From the NCBI GenBank assembly GCA_903895595.1, contig CAITUP010000099.1:62001-126000 (forward strand): a DNA stretch of 64,000 nt. Reading direction: 5' to 3'. Under the pieces are notes generated by a model, which ran no database searches, had not been told where the DNA came from, and saw nothing but the letters and a program-made list of their open reading frames with translations. This DNA comes from an uncultured Acetobacteraceae bacterium. GTDB taxonomy: Bacteria; Pseudomonadota; Alphaproteobacteria; Acetobacterales; Acetobacteraceae. Positions 33,920-43,116 of this stretch are shown in pieces. A program made the position numbers and the translations under genes. How positions within the stretch are numbered: position 1 is the stretch's first letter; each line of letters opens with the position of its first letter.

Positions 33920-35994
33920 TGAGTATTATCTTGGTTGGACCTGCCCGTCCCATGGCCTTGGGCGGGGGCCAGGTGGCGTTGTGGCAACCGTTAGGTACCG
34001 GCCCGTCGTTGACGATGACCTCGGGCGCGCAGCTTACGGCGATATCGGGTCTGACCGGCTGGTGGGACGCAGGTGTGGCGTCGGGTCTGGCCGGTCCTTC
34101 AGGGACCGCTGTCGCGGGCTGGAATCAAGCCGTGGGCGGTGTCGTGGATCGTTCCTCCGGCGGACACGTCATGACCCCCTATTCCTTCGCGACGCCGAGC
34201 GGACTGCCGAACGGCACACCGCGATTGGCCGGAACGTTGGGGGGTTTGGGACGGCTCGCCGCCAGCCCCAATCCAGTAACGCCAGGGCTCGATCCGGATC
34301 TGGGATTTCAAGTGCCTGGAAACGTGCTCGGTTGGACATCCGCGTGGACGTGGCTGTTGGTTTGGTCGCGCCCCAACTGGCGGCAGGGATCGGGACGCGA
34401 CGGCAATCCGGTGACGCTACTCACAGCCGGTACCACGCCTCTGCTGCAGGCCGACAGTCTGGGTGGGTCCAATCGCTTGGTGCTCTTTCCCGGGACAAGC
34501 CAGACGGTTTTGGTCCAGACGTTGGCGCGCCGGCATACTCATTCGATTATTCTGCAATACCAACCGGGAAGCGGCATCAACGTCTGGCTTGACGGCACCC
34601 AGGTCGCCTCGGGGGCCGCGACGCCCGCGATGCCTTCGTCCACCGCTCCAGTCCTCTTTTTCCACGACGGTACACTGCTCGGTGGCGCGCAGTGCTGGTT
34701 TCACGAAGCGGCATGTTGGCAACGCGCCCTGGCGACCAACGAGATCGCGGCCGTGCTTTCCTATGCCACCCGCTGGTATCGCGGCACCCGCCGAAGCGTT
34801 CTGCTGCTGATCGACGGACAATCGAACTCGATCAACTACGCCCTGAACGATGGCGCGGCCGCGTTGCTCGCCCAGGGGATCGCTTGGCACACCGGGGCGT
34901 TGTCCTACGGCGTTGTCGCATCGACCGGCAGCTCGACGAGCTACACGATGCAGAGCGGACACGGCATATACGCCGTATCCAACGGCAACTATCCGGGAAA
35001 CTTCCTGCAGAACCCTGACGATGGCTCCGATCCGTCCGCCTGGAGCCTCGGCGCGGACGGGCAAGCCGTCCAGCAAGCCATTGGCGCTTTGGCTGCATAC
35101 GACGCAAGCGACATATGCGCGATCGTATGGCCATGGAACGAGACCGACAGTCTCCGAAACTATTCGGAGCTGACCACGTTCACAGCAGCGGCGAAGCGCT
35201 TTCTGGGCCTCGAGCGCAATATGCTCAACCAGCAACCCGCCGCTTTGCCGCTGATCTGGTGGAACGCGATCCCCTACGGCGGCGCGGGCGGTATGCAGAT
35301 GCATCGCGCGACCGTCGCCGCGCTATCCGCCGATCCAACGCAGAACGTGATCGTCGGCAATCCGCAGACATCCGACAGCAATCCGCGCGGCTCGTCGTGG
35401 GACCCAACGACCGGCATCGCGACCGGAGGCGACAGCGCGCATCGCGACAGCCTGGACAATCAGCGCTTTGCCAGATTGGCGGCGCCAGTTGTCGCACGTG
35501 CCTTGGTCGCGGCGGGTGCGGTGGATTCCATCGTATCCATTCCAAGCGGAATTCCGGCCGCGGGTGGTCCCCGGATCGTTCATGCCTACCGCCAGTCCAA
35601 CACGTCGGTCATTTTGACCATCGCACAGGACGCGGGGACCGATCTCAAGGTTCCGCTAAAGGCCGCGAACGGTATCGGTTTTGCCGTTATGGATGGCGGT
35701 TCGGTGGCCGCGCCCGGAAATATTGTCAGCGCCACAGCGTGCTCAAGGATCGACACAACCCACTTGCAGCTCACGCTCGCGAGCCCGCTCGTCAATCCAT
35801 CGGCATCTTGCGGTCTGTATTATCCCTACGGTGGGACAACCATCGGGCGCGGCAACGCGGTGACCGATAATTACTCCAATATCGCCGCGCCGACGGGATG
35901 GAGTATCGCCAACGATCTCGGCACAGCCTGGAACCTGGACTACCCGCTGGCGGCGACTTTTGTCGCGGTGCCGCTGAGCGACACCGCGCAATAG
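33919..35994 (+). CDS. Tip protein with LamG-like and SGNH esterase-like domains
   Basis: A 691-residue protein, last of the particle genes. Residues about 30-285 resemble a concanavalin/LamG-like fold ([13 protein letters not shown] near 41, later LDGTQVASG). Residues 290-535 look like an SGNH hydrolase of the sialate O-acetylesterase type: [10 protein letters not shown] near 297 gives the nucleophile serine, WPWNETDS near 405 the oxyanion asparagine, and GGDSAHRD near 505 the Asp/His pair. A role in deacetylating cell-surface glycans is inferred. The C-terminus is a beta domain. The stop lies 8 bases from the convergent cupin gene. Confidence 0.7.
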   Translation: MSIILVGPARPMALGGGQVALWQPLGTGPSLTMTSGAQLTAISGLTGWWDAGVASGLAGPSGTAVAGWNQAVGGVVDRSSGGHVMTPYSFATPSGLPNGTPRLAGTLGGLGRLAASPNPVTPGLDPDLGFQVPGNVLGWTSAWTWLLVWSRPNWRQGSGRDGNPVTLLTAGTTPLLQADSLGGSNRLVLFPGTSQTVLVQTLARRHTHSIILQYQPGSGINVWLDGTQVASGAATPAMPSSTAPVLFFHDGTLLGGAQCWFHEAACWQRALATNEIAAVLSYATRWYRGTRRSVLLLIDGQSNSINYALNDGAAALLAQGIAWHTGALSYGVVASTGSSTSYTMQSGHGIYAVSNGNYPGNFLQNPDDGSDPSAWSLGADGQAVQQAIGALAAYDASDICAIVWPWNETDSLRNYSELTTFTAAAKRFLGLERNMLNQQPAALPLIWWNAIPYGGAGGMQMHRATVAALSADPTQNVIVGNPQTSDSNPRGSSWDPTTGIATGGDSAHRDSLDNQRFARLAAPVVARALVAAGAVDSIVSIPSGIPAAGGPRIVHAYRQSNTSVILTIAQDAGTDLKVPLKAANGIGFAVMDGGSVAAPGNIVSATACSRIDTTHLQLTLASPLVNPSASCGLYYPYGGTTIGRGNAVTDNYSNIAAPTGWSIANDLGTAWNLDYPLAATFVAVPLSDTAQ

Positions 35995-36002
35995 TCGGTC
36001 GT

Positions 36003-36353
36003 CTATTCGACCGGCACGAAGATCGAATGGCGCATCTTGCCGCCAATCGCCTGGGACAAATGCCCTTTGCCGCTGATATCTTCGACAAGGATGACCTCGC
36101 CGGCGCCGATTTCCCGAGACTCACCGTCGCTGGCGGTGATTTTCACGCCGCCATCGAGGTTGATGATGTACTGACGACGCGGCGCCGGATGCCAGCTAAG
36201 GTCGTAATCGCCGGAGGTCTCACGGAAGATGATGCCGGTGGCGGGCAGACGGTCGGACAGCTTGCTGCCGTTCCGCTCCTGGACCCATTCCACCTCGATA
36301 TCGCGCCAATGGGTCTCACCGCCGTCGTCGACATAGATGTTGTGAATGCGCAT
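36003..36353 (-). CDS. Small single-domain cupin, copy 2
   Basis: A 116-residue cupin-fold protein. The core WHPAPRRQYIINLDGGV near residue 53 and the later GAGEVILVEDISGKGHLS near 82 are the two cupin motifs; metal ligands are only partly conserved, so function could be binding or isomerisation rather than oxidation. It is a close paralog of the gene just upstream on the same strand. It converges with the last particle gene, 8 bases away. Confidence 0.7.
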   Translation of the reverse strand: MRIHNIYVDDGGETHWRDIEVEWVQERNGSKLSDRLPATGIIFRETSGDYDLSWHPAPRRQYIINLDGGVKITASDGESREIGAGEVILVEDISGKGHLSQAIGGKMRHSIFVPVE

Positions 36354-36365
36354 GTGACTGTTTCC

Positions 36366-36725
36366 TCAGGGTTCGATCGGCAAAAAGATGGAATGCCGCA
36401 TCTGGTTGTTGATGGATTTCGACAGGTGACCTTTGCCGGTGACATCCTCCACCAGGATGATCTCGCCGGCACCGATTTTACGTGATTCCCCGTCGCTGGC
36501 CGTGAGTTCCACCCCGGCGTCGAGGTTCACGATATATTGGCGGCGTGGCGCGGGATGCCACGGCCGGTCGTGCTCCGCCTGCGTTTGGCGGAAGATGATC
36601 CCATACGCGGGTTCGCGAACCGAGGTTTTACCCTCCGGCCCTTCCTGCGCCCATTCGATCTGAACGTCGCGCCAATGCGATTCGCCATTGGCGTCGCAGT
36701 ACAGATTGTGGATGTGGATCCCCAT
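36366..36725 (-). CDS. Small single-domain cupin, copy 1
   Basis: A 119-residue cupin-fold protein that aligns with its downstream neighbour over the full length: both have HWRDVQIEW/HWRDIEVEW, a WHPAPRRQYI core, the GKGHLS segment and end in MRHSIF. The two are clearly a tandem duplication. Spacing to the upstream enoyl-CoA hydratase (12 bases) and to copy 2 (12 bases) suggests one operon with the CoA-linked genes. Substrate unknown. Confidence 0.7.
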   Translation of the reverse strand: MGIHIHNLYCDANGESHWRDVQIEWAQEGPEGKTSVREPAYGIIFRQTQAEHDRPWHPAPRRQYIVNLDAGVELTASDGESRKIGAGEIILVEDVTGKGHLSKSINNQMRHSIFLPIEP

Positions 36726-36737
36726 TCCCGAATTCCC

Positions 36738-37514
36738 CTACTTGTTCTGCCAGTTCGGCTTGCGCTTTTCCGCGAAAGCTTTAGGCCCTTCGATGTAATC
36801 CTGGCTTTCGATGTTTTCCTGCTGGGCGGGATAGACGGACCGCATCGCCGTTTCCAGCTTCTGCTCGTCCAGGCCCATGTAGGATGCCTGCTTCGACGCG
36901 CGCACCGCCTTGGGCGAGCATTCCAGTATCATCGCCGCCCAACGTTTCGCCGCTTCCAACGCCTGCCCCTCGGGCACGACCTCTGTCACGAACCCGAGTT
37001 CGAAACCCTCTCGCGCCGGCACTCGCCGGCCGGTCAGGATCATGCCCATGGCCTGCTTGATCGGGATCGTGCGCGGCAGGCGGTGCACACCACCGCCGCC
37101 CGCGATCAACCCCACCCTGGGTTCCGGCAACGCGAAGACCGCATTTTCCGCCGCGATAATGATATCGCAGGCCAAAGCGGTCTCGAACCCTCCCCCCATC
37201 GCAACGCCGTTCACCGCGGCGATCATCGGTTTGAACATGTCGAACCGATGCGTAATTCCGGCGAAGCCGCGCGGCCCATTCGGCCGGCGTTTCCCGGCGG
37301 CCTGAACTTTCAGGTCGTTCCCGGCGGAGAACGCTCTCTCACCGGCTCCGGTGACAATCCCCACCCATAAATCGTCGCGCGTCGCGAACTCATCCCAAAC
37401 CGCCGCCAATTCGTCGTTGGCGTCGGCGTGGAGCGCGTTCAGCACTTCCGGCCGGTTGAGCGTGACAATCCGTACGCGCCCCTCGTCCTGTACCGTGCAG
37501 AATTGCGTTTTCAT
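36738..37514 (-). CDS. Enoyl-CoA hydratase/isomerase family protein
   Basis: A 258-residue crotonase. Conserved parts are the CoA pocket AFSAGNDLK near residue 62, the oxyanion-hole VNGVAMGGGFETALACD near 98, and the catalytic-acid region LPEPRVGLIAGGGGVHRL near 128, with two glutamates placed as in active hydratases. ATG 37514 (MKTQFCTV) overlaps the stop of the CoA-transferase gene by four bases (ATGA). Pairing with a CaiB-type transferase recalls carnitine-like or other acyl-CoA routes; the substrate is not determined. Confidence 0.88.
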   Translation of the reverse strand: MKTQFCTVQDEGRVRIVTLNRPEVLNALHADANDELAAVWDEFATRDDLWVGIVTGAGERAFSAGNDLKVQAAGKRRPNGPRGFAGITHRFDMFKPMIAAVNGVAMGGGFETALACDIIIAAENAVFALPEPRVGLIAGGGGVHRLPRTIPIKQAMGMILTGRRVPAREGFELGFVTEVVPEGQALEAAKRWAAMILECSPKAVRASKQASYMGLDEQKLETAMRSVYPAQQENIESQDYIEGPKAFAEKRKPNWQNK

Positions 37515-38737
37515 TCCACGATCACCTTTTCGGCTTTCAGATTGCCTATGACGTCGTTGTCCAACTTCAGCCAATCCGCGAGCACGTTGCCGGAGTGCTG
37601 CCCGAGCAGCGGGGCTGGGCCGACCGCGGGCGGCGTGCCGCCGAAACGGACGGGCCAGCCGCTCATGACGTAATCGCCATTGGCCGGGTGCTTCATGGTC
37701 TGGCGGATTTTGCGTTCCTCGAACGACTTGTCATCGGCGAGTTCGCGCGTATCCAGCACCGCGCCGGATGGGATAGTCGCGCCGCTGATCAGTTGCATCG
37801 CGGTCACCTTGTCGTGCTTACGCGTCCAGTCGGCGACGATCGCGTCGACTTCCTCGCGCCGTTCGGTCCGTGCCGCGGGATTCGCATAACGCGGATCGCC
37901 GATCAGATCGTCGCGTCCCATCACCTTCAGCAGGCGCGTCCAATGTTCGGGATTCGCGGCGGAGGTGTAGACGTACACGTAATCGTTCGGGCCGCCGCCC
38001 TTACACGGATACACCCCGATCGGCGGGTTGCCGCCGCCGACCGTCTTCGATCCGGCACGCGGCGCGGGCTTGCCGTCGGTGCGCTCCATGTACGCAAACG
38101 CGTTGCGGATGTAGTGCATGATGGAATCCTGCATCGCGAGTTGCAGGTGCTCGCCCTGGCCCGTGCGTTGCTTGCGGATGTAGGCGCCGAGGATCGAGAT
38201 CGCCATCAGCATGCCGGTCCCGGTATCGCCGATAGTCGCGCCGGGTTTGCAGGGCGGGCCGTCTTCCTCGCCCGTAATCGACATCAAGCCGCCGCAAGCC
38301 TGGGCGATCATGTCGAACGCCAGTCCCTTTTCGAAAGGGCTGCCGGTGCCGAACCCTTTGATCTGGCAGAAAATGATGCCGGGATTGATCGCTTTCACCA
38401 CGTCGTAGCCAAGGCCGAGCCGCTCGATCGCGCCGGGGGCAAAATTCTCGATCATCACATCGGCCTGTTTGGCCATATTTTTGACGATCTCCAGCCCGCG
38501 CGGGTCCTTCAGGTTGACCGCGGCCGAACGCTTGTTCGAGTTGTATTGCAGGAAATAATTGGCGTCCTTGTCGGCGCTGGTGCGGCCGGAGGACCGGCCG
38601 GGATCGCCCAACCCCGGGTTCTCCACCTTCACGACGTCGGCGCCGAGCCAGGCGAGGGCTTCGGTGCAGGATGGGCCGGCCTCGAACTGGGTCAGGTCGA
38701 GTATCTTCAGACCGGCCAGACAGTTTTCTCCGCTCAT
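37511..38737 (-). CDS. CaiB/BaiF family CoA-transferase
   Basis: A 408-residue family III CoA-transferase, which moves CoA between carboxylic acids. The N-terminal LAGLKILDLTQFEAGPSCT and GADVVKVENP, the NFAPGAIERLGLGY motif near residue 98, and ATIGDTGTGM near 165 with the catalytic aspartate are all present. I start at ATG 38737 (MSGENCL), preceded by GAGGGAA; six upstream residues from 38755 are also possible. It is first in an operon with the enoyl-CoA hydratase and cupins. Confidence 0.88.
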   Translation of the reverse strand: MSGENCLAGLKILDLTQFEAGPSCTEALAWLGADVVKVENPGLGDPGRSSGRTSADKDANYFLQYNSNKRSAAVNLKDPRGLEIVKNMAKQADVMIENFAPGAIERLGLGYDVVKAINPGIIFCQIKGFGTGSPFEKGLAFDMIAQACGGLMSITGEEDGPPCKPGATIGDTGTGMLMAISILGAYIRKQRTGQGEHLQLAMQDSIMHYIRNAFAYMERTDGKPAPRAGSKTVGGGNPPIGVYPCKGGGPNDYVYVYTSAANPEHWTRLLKVMGRDDLIGDPRYANPAARTERREEVDAIVADWTRKHDKVTAMQLISGATIPSGAVLDTRELADDKSFEERKIRQTMKHPANGDYVMSGWPVRFGGTPPAVGPAPLLGQHSGNVLADWLKLDNDVIGNLKAEKVIVE

Positions 38738-38776
38738 GGCTTGGTTCCCTCTCATGGTGGGTTGATTGGCCCCAGC

Positions 38777-40150
38777 TTAGGCACGACTTCCCGCGCCCGG
38801 CAATTGCGAGGCCGCCAGAATGGCCGCTGCCGCCAATCCCGCGAGCACGCAAAACGTCCACGTGTAGGCGGCTGCGGGCACTGCTGTGTTGGCGAGTGCG
38901 AATTGAAGAACCAGCGCCAAACCGGTCGTACCGACCGGGCCACCGAAGCGCTGGCAGATGTTGATCGCGGTCGTTGCATGTCCCAGAGACTCCCGGGGGA
39001 CGGATGCGTAGGCCGCCGCCGCCGATGGCAGCGTGATCGACCCGACACCGAAACCCCGCACCAGAAGCGCGATGGCAAGAATGGGGAGCGGCATCTCGGT
39101 CCCGGCGAACACAAACGGCAACGTGCCTACCAAAGCGATGGCCGCCCCGCCGCCGGAAATCGCGCGAGCGCCATACCGTTCGCTCAGCCGCCCCATGATC
39201 GGAAGGGCGAAGAACACGCCGAGAGCCATGGGCGCCAGCAGCAACCCTGCCAGACCCGGCGGGGTGCCGCGCAGTTTCAGAAAATAGAGCGGCATCAGAA
39301 GCTGTCCGCCGAAATTGATCGCGTTCGACAGGAACTGGGTCGCCGCGGCCGCTCGGAAAGTCTTCCCCGCGAACAACCGCAGATCGATCAACGCGGAGCT
39401 CGGCCACTTGAGTGCTCGGAAGGCGAAGGCACCCAGCAGAACGGCGCTTATGCAAAGGGCGATCGACGCACCGTCGTCCCCGTGGGCCGCGGACACCAGT
39501 CCGAACAGCAAGAGCGCCAGCCCCGGCGAGATCATCGCGAACCCGGCGACGTCCAGCCTGCGCGGCGTGACCGTTTCGTCGCGCGGAAGCACGGTCCAGG
39601 CAAAGGCGATCGCCAGCAAACCCACCGGCACGTTAACGAAGAATGTCCACCGCCAGGACAGATAGGAGAGGATCAGCCCCCCCAAGCTGGGGCCGAGCAT
39701 TTGGCCGACCATGACGGGCATGGCGGCGATGCCGATGACCCGGGCCATGTGCTTACCGGCGTGACGCGCCATCATCATCTGCATCATCGGCGCCAACAGT
39801 CCGCCGGCGATCCCTTGCAGGACGCGGCACGCAATCAGCAGGCGAACCGAACTCGCACTGCCACACAGCATCGAACACACGACGAAGGCGCCAAAGCAGG
39901 CGAGAAAGATGCGACGTGCGCCGATGCGGTCCACCAGCCACCCACTCAGCGGCAGTGCTAGAGCCAGGGCCAACAAATAGGCGCTGGTCACCCATTGGAT
40001 CAGCCCGAGCGGGGCCTGAAACGCACGGCCGATGGTGTCGAGCGACACGTTCACCATCGTCGCATCCAAGCCGGACATCAGCGGCCCGAGCATACAGGCG
40101 GCGGCGATGGTCCAGACTCGGCGGTCGATACGGGTGGCTGTTTCGGACAT
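38777..40150 (-). CDS. DHA2-type MFS multidrug/solute exporter
   Basis: A 457-residue permease with about 14 membrane segments. The first half has SGLDATMVNVSLDTIGRAF (motif D1-like) near residue 25, SGWLVDRIGARRIFL (motif A) near 69, and VLQGIAGGLLAPMMQMMMAR near 103, typical for EmrB/QacA exporters. I start at ATG 40150 (MSETATRID); in-frame ATGs at 40195 and 40255 would give longer non-conserved leaders. It is divergent from the LLM oxidoreductase gene, with 81 bases between them. Confidence 0.85.
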   Translation of the reverse strand: MSETATRIDRRVWTIAAACMLGPLMSGLDATMVNVSLDTIGRAFQAPLGLIQWVTSAYLLALALALPLSGWLVDRIGARRIFLACFGAFVVCSMLCGSASSVRLLIACRVLQGIAGGLLAPMMQMMMARHAGKHMARVIGIAAMPVMVGQMLGPSLGGLILSYLSWRWTFFVNVPVGLLAIAFAWTVLPRDETVTPRRLDVAGFAMISPGLALLLFGLVSAAHGDDGASIALCISAVLLGAFAFRALKWPSSALIDLRLFAGKTFRAAAATQFLSNAINFGGQLLMPLYFLKLRGTPPGLAGLLLAPMALGVFFALPIMGRLSERYGARAISGGGAAIALVGTLPFVFAGTEMPLPILAIALLVRGFGVGSITLPSAAAAYASVPRESLGHATTAINICQRFGGPVGTTGLALVLQFALANTAVPAAAYTWTFCVLAGLAAAAILAASQLPGAGSRA

Positions 40151-40231
40151 CGATGGGGGCGCGGTGGTTTCCGGTTGTGGAAACCCTGATAACATGGCCC
40201 GAACGCAGTGTCCCCCAGGAGGAACCCACAC

Positions 40232-41434
40232 ATGGCCCGCATCCCGCTTCGCCACGGCGCTTTCCTACCGCCGTTTCATCCGATGGACGAAAACCCCTCG
40301 GCTTGCCTCGACCGCGATCTGGAGCTGATGCAGTGGCTGGACAAATTGGGATTCCATGAGGCCTGGATCGGCGAGCATCATTCCGCCGGATGGGAACTGA
40401 TCAGTTCCCCCGAATTATTCATCGCCATCGCAGCAGAACGGACGAAATCGATCAAGTTCGGCACCGGCGTAATCTCTCTGCCGTATCATAACCCTCTGAT
40501 GGTCGCGAACCGGATCATTCAGTTGGATCATCACACGCGCGGCCGCGTGATGTTCGGCGCCGGTCCGGGGCTGCTGGCCTCCGACGCACTGATGATGGGC
40601 ATCGATCCAGACACGCAACGCGACCGGATGGCCGAGGCGCTGGATCTGATTCTGCGCCTGTTCAAGGGCGAGACGGTGACCGAGAAGACCGATTGGTACA
40701 ATTTCGTCGGCGCCCGCGCGCATATTCTCCCTTACACCAAGCCCTATCCCGAAGTGGCCGTTGTCAGTTCAGTGACCCCCTCCGGCGGACGTCTGGCCGG
40801 CAAATACGACTTGGCGATGATCTGCGTCGCCGCGACCAATCCGTTCGGATTCGATGCCCTGGCCGCGAACTGGAAAATCGCCAACGACCTCGCCGCCGAA
40901 CACGGTCGCGCCATGGACCCGGCGCGGTTGCGGCTGGTCGGCCCGATGCACATCGCGGAAACGCGCCAGAAGGCGATGGAGAACGTGAAATTCGGGTTCG
41001 AGCGCTACCTGAATTATCTGAACAACAACCAGCTCCGCTTCAACGTGCCCAAGGGCTACGACGCGGCGGAATGGTTCATTGAGAACAAATTCGGCGTCAT
41101 CGGCACGCCGGACGATGCCATCGCGCTGATCCAGCGCTTGTACGATAAACAGGGCGACTTCGGCGTGTTCCTGCAACAGGTGCACAATTGGGCCGATTTC
41201 GCCGAGACCAAGCGGTCTTACGAGCTGTATCAGCGCTACGTGATGCCGCATTTCTCCGGCGATAACGGTCCGCGAACCGAGTCGTTCGACTGGTGCACGG
41301 ATCATCGCGACCTGCTGTCGGAAAAGCGGGCTTCGGCGGCGCGGCTGATGTTCGACAAGCACGAAGCCGAGCAGAAGGCGAAGGAAGCGTCGGCGGAGGT
41401 TGCTCGGCCGATCAAGGGCAAGGAAGCCTGGTAA
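40232..41434 (+). CDS. LLM class flavin-dependent oxidoreductase
   Basis: A 400-residue luciferase-like monooxygenase, expected to use FMNH2 or F420H2 (FMN more likely here). The barrel strands carry LGFHEAWIGEHHSAGWE near residue 40, GTGVISLPYHNPLMVA near 80 and RGRVMFGAGPG near 105, a pattern of bacterial LuxA-like oxidases. ATG 40232 is chosen over GTG 40208 because AGGAGG sits nine bases upstream. It converges with yejF, whose stop is 5 bases away. Substrate unknown. Confidence 0.82.
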   Translation: MARIPLRHGAFLPPFHPMDENPSACLDRDLELMQWLDKLGFHEAWIGEHHSAGWELISSPELFIAIAAERTKSIKFGTGVISLPYHNPLMVANRIIQLDHHTRGRVMFGAGPGLLASDALMMGIDPDTQRDRMAEALDLILRLFKGETVTEKTDWYNFVGARAHILPYTKPYPEVAVVSSVTPSGGRLAGKYDLAMICVAATNPFGFDALAANWKIANDLAAEHGRAMDPARLRLVGPMHIAETRQKAMENVKFGFERYLNYLNNNQLRFNVPKGYDAAEWFIENKFGVIGTPDDAIALIQRLYDKQGDFGVFLQQVHNWADFAETKRSYELYQRYVMPHFSGDNGPRTESFDWCTDHRDLLSEKRASAARLMFDKHEAEQKAKEASAEVARPIKGKEAW

Positions 41435-41439
41435 TCTCG

Positions 41440-43116
41440 TTACGCGAAGGCCGCCGCCATCAGGGCTTTCGTGTAATCCTCCCGCGGCGCCGCGAAAATC
41501 GCTGCGGCGTCGCCTTGTTCCACGACTCGCCCGCCGCGCAACACGATGACGCGGTGGGCGAGGGCGCGGACCACCTTCAGATCGTGGCTGATGAACAGAT
41601 ACGCCAGCCCATGTCTATTTTGCAGATCGCGCAACAAATCGACGATTTGCGCCTGCACCGACATGTCCAGCGCGCTGGTGGGTTCGTCCAGCACGACGAA
41701 GCGCGGTTTGAGGATCATGGCGCGCGCGATGGCGATGCGCTGGCGTTGGCCTCCGCTGAATTCGTGCGGGTAGCGGTCGGCGCTGTCGGGGGACAACCCC
41801 ACTTCCTCCAAAACAATCCCTACCCGTTCCATTCGTTCCGCTCGGCTTAAGGCCGGTTCATGGACGGTCAGTCCCTCCGCGACGATATCGCCGACCGGGA
41901 GTCGAGGGGACAGGCTGCTGTATGGGTCTTGGAAAACAATCTGTAGGCGGGCACGCAGATGGCGCATCGCCCGCTTTCCTACGTGCGACAGGTCTTGGCC
42001 CAGATAGGCGACGCGGCCGGTCATTTGTTCCAGGCGCAGGGTCGCCAGCGCCAATGTGGTTTTACCCGATCCGGACTCCCCGACCAGTCCAACCGTTTCG
42101 CCTTCGTGGATCGCGAACGAAACGCCGTCCACGGCGCGCACCGTACCTACGACGCGACGAAAGACACCGCGCCTGATGGGGAAATGCACGCGGACATCGT
42201 CGGCTTCCAAAACGGTTGCGGCACCGGGCGCCACCGGCGCGGGTGTCCCTTTCGGCACCGATGCGAGCAGCATCCTTGTGTAGGGATGCTCCGGCGTGGC
42301 GAAGACCTGTGCGACCGAACCGGTTTCGACGATCTTCCCGTCTTTCATCACTGCGACTCGATCCGCAAAACGGCGCACCAGCGCCAGATCGTGGGTGATC
42401 AGCAGCAGTGCCAAGCCCCGGTCCTGTTTCAGTTGCGCAAGTAGGCGCAGGATTTGCGCCTGGATCGTTACGTCCAATGCCGTCGTGGGTTCGTCGGCGA
42501 TCAGCAAAGCGGGATCGTTCGCCAGGGCCATCGCGATCATCACGCGTTGGCGTTGACCGCCAGAGAGTTGGTGCGGAAAGGCCTCCAGTCGGTCTTCGGC
42601 GTCGGCGAAACCGGCCTGGGTCAAGGCGCGGACGATTTTTTCGTGGACGATTCGGGCGGGCAGGTTGTGATGCAGCGTGATAGCTTCGGCGATTTGGCGG
42701 CCGATACGGTGGAGCGGGTTCAGGCTGGTCATCGGCTCCTGGAAAATGATGCCGGCCAGATCGCCGCGGATGCGATGCAAGGTCGCGGGATCCGCTCCCC
42801 CCGTCATGGTCGGGCTTGACCCGCCCATCTCCGGCCCACTGGAGGGAGATGGTCGGGACAGGCCCGACCATGACGGGGAGGCGGGGGAAGGGCCGGCGTT
42901 TAGGATAATTTGGCCGTCCAAGGTCACCGCACCCGTCGGGTTCGTGCCGCCGGCCGGGAGCAGTTGCAACAGCGATAGGGCCGTCAGAGATTTTCCCGAA
43001 CCGGACTCACCGACCAGCGCCAGCGTCTCGCCGCGATCGACGTGAAACGACACACCGTCGACGACCCTTTTGGTGCCGAATGCGACCGACAGGTCCTGGA
43101 CTTCGACGAGGCTCAA
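41440..43116 (-). CDS. yejF: Peptide ABC transporter, dual ATPase (YejF-type)
   Basis: A 558-residue protein with two ATPase domains that energises peptide import. Walker A is GESGSGKS near residue 37 and GESGSGKT near 340; signatures LSGGQRQR near 175 and FSGGQRQR near 455; Walker B segments LLIADEP and FVVLDEP follow. It starts at TTG 43116, which overlaps the permease stop as TTGA; the longer frame runs antisense-like through yejE. Residues about 80-106 are an extra serine/proline/glycine stretch coded by the palindrome at 42799-42878, in a surface loop between Walker A and the Q-loop (IIFQEP). Confidence 0.88.
   Translation of the reverse strand: MSLVEVQDLSVAFGTKRVVDGVSFHVDRGETLALVGESGSGKSLTALSLLQLLPAGGTNPTGAVTLDGQIILNAGPSPASPSWSGLSRPSPSSGPEMGGSSPTMTGGADPATLHRIRGDLAGIIFQEPMTSLNPLHRIGRQIAEAITLHHNLPARIVHEKIVRALTQAGFADAEDRLEAFPHQLSGGQRQRVMIAMALANDPALLIADEPTTALDVTIQAQILRLLAQLKQDRGLALLLITHDLALVRRFADRVAVMKDGKIVETGSVAQVFATPEHPYTRMLLASVPKGTPAPVAPGAATVLEADDVRVHFPIRRGVFRRVVGTVRAVDGVSFAIHEGETVGLVGESGSGKTTLALATLRLEQMTGRVAYLGQDLSHVGKRAMRHLRARLQIVFQDPYSSLSPRLPVGDIVAEGLTVHEPALSRAERMERVGIVLEEVGLSPDSADRYPHEFSGGQRQRIAIARAMILKPRFVVLDEPTSALDMSVQAQIVDLLRDLQNRHGLAYLFISHDLKVVRALAHRVIVLRGGRVVEQGDAAAIFAAPREDYTKALMAAAFA
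42799..42878. repeat. Large palindromic repeat inserted in frame within yejF
   Basis: A 34-base arm (42799-42832, starting CCCCGTCATGGTCGGGC) faces its near-perfect reverse complement (42845-42878) across a 12-base loop; three positions differ. Its 80 bases plus flanks keep the yejF frame open and add roughly 27 residues of low-complexity sequence. The outer CGTCATG ends match the palindrome at 330-357. This resembles mobile palindromic elements known to enter genes in frame, such as those of Rickettsia. Confidence 0.75.

Noticed and set aside
12260-35994. Complete active temperate prophage
   Set aside because: No integration, regulation, replication or lysis genes and no flanking repeats recognised.
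12260-35994. Headless contractile injection system (tailocin)
   Set aside because: Terminase, portal, scaffold and capsid genes are all present and intact, so a DNA-filled head is expected.
37595-39961. 788-codon frame antisense to the CoA-transferase and MFS genes
   Set aside because: Shadow crossing two recognised genes; no plausible protein content.
42799-42878. Palindrome in yejF read as a terminator
   Set aside because: It lies inside an intact coding frame, has no T-tract, and the gene continues normally on both sides.
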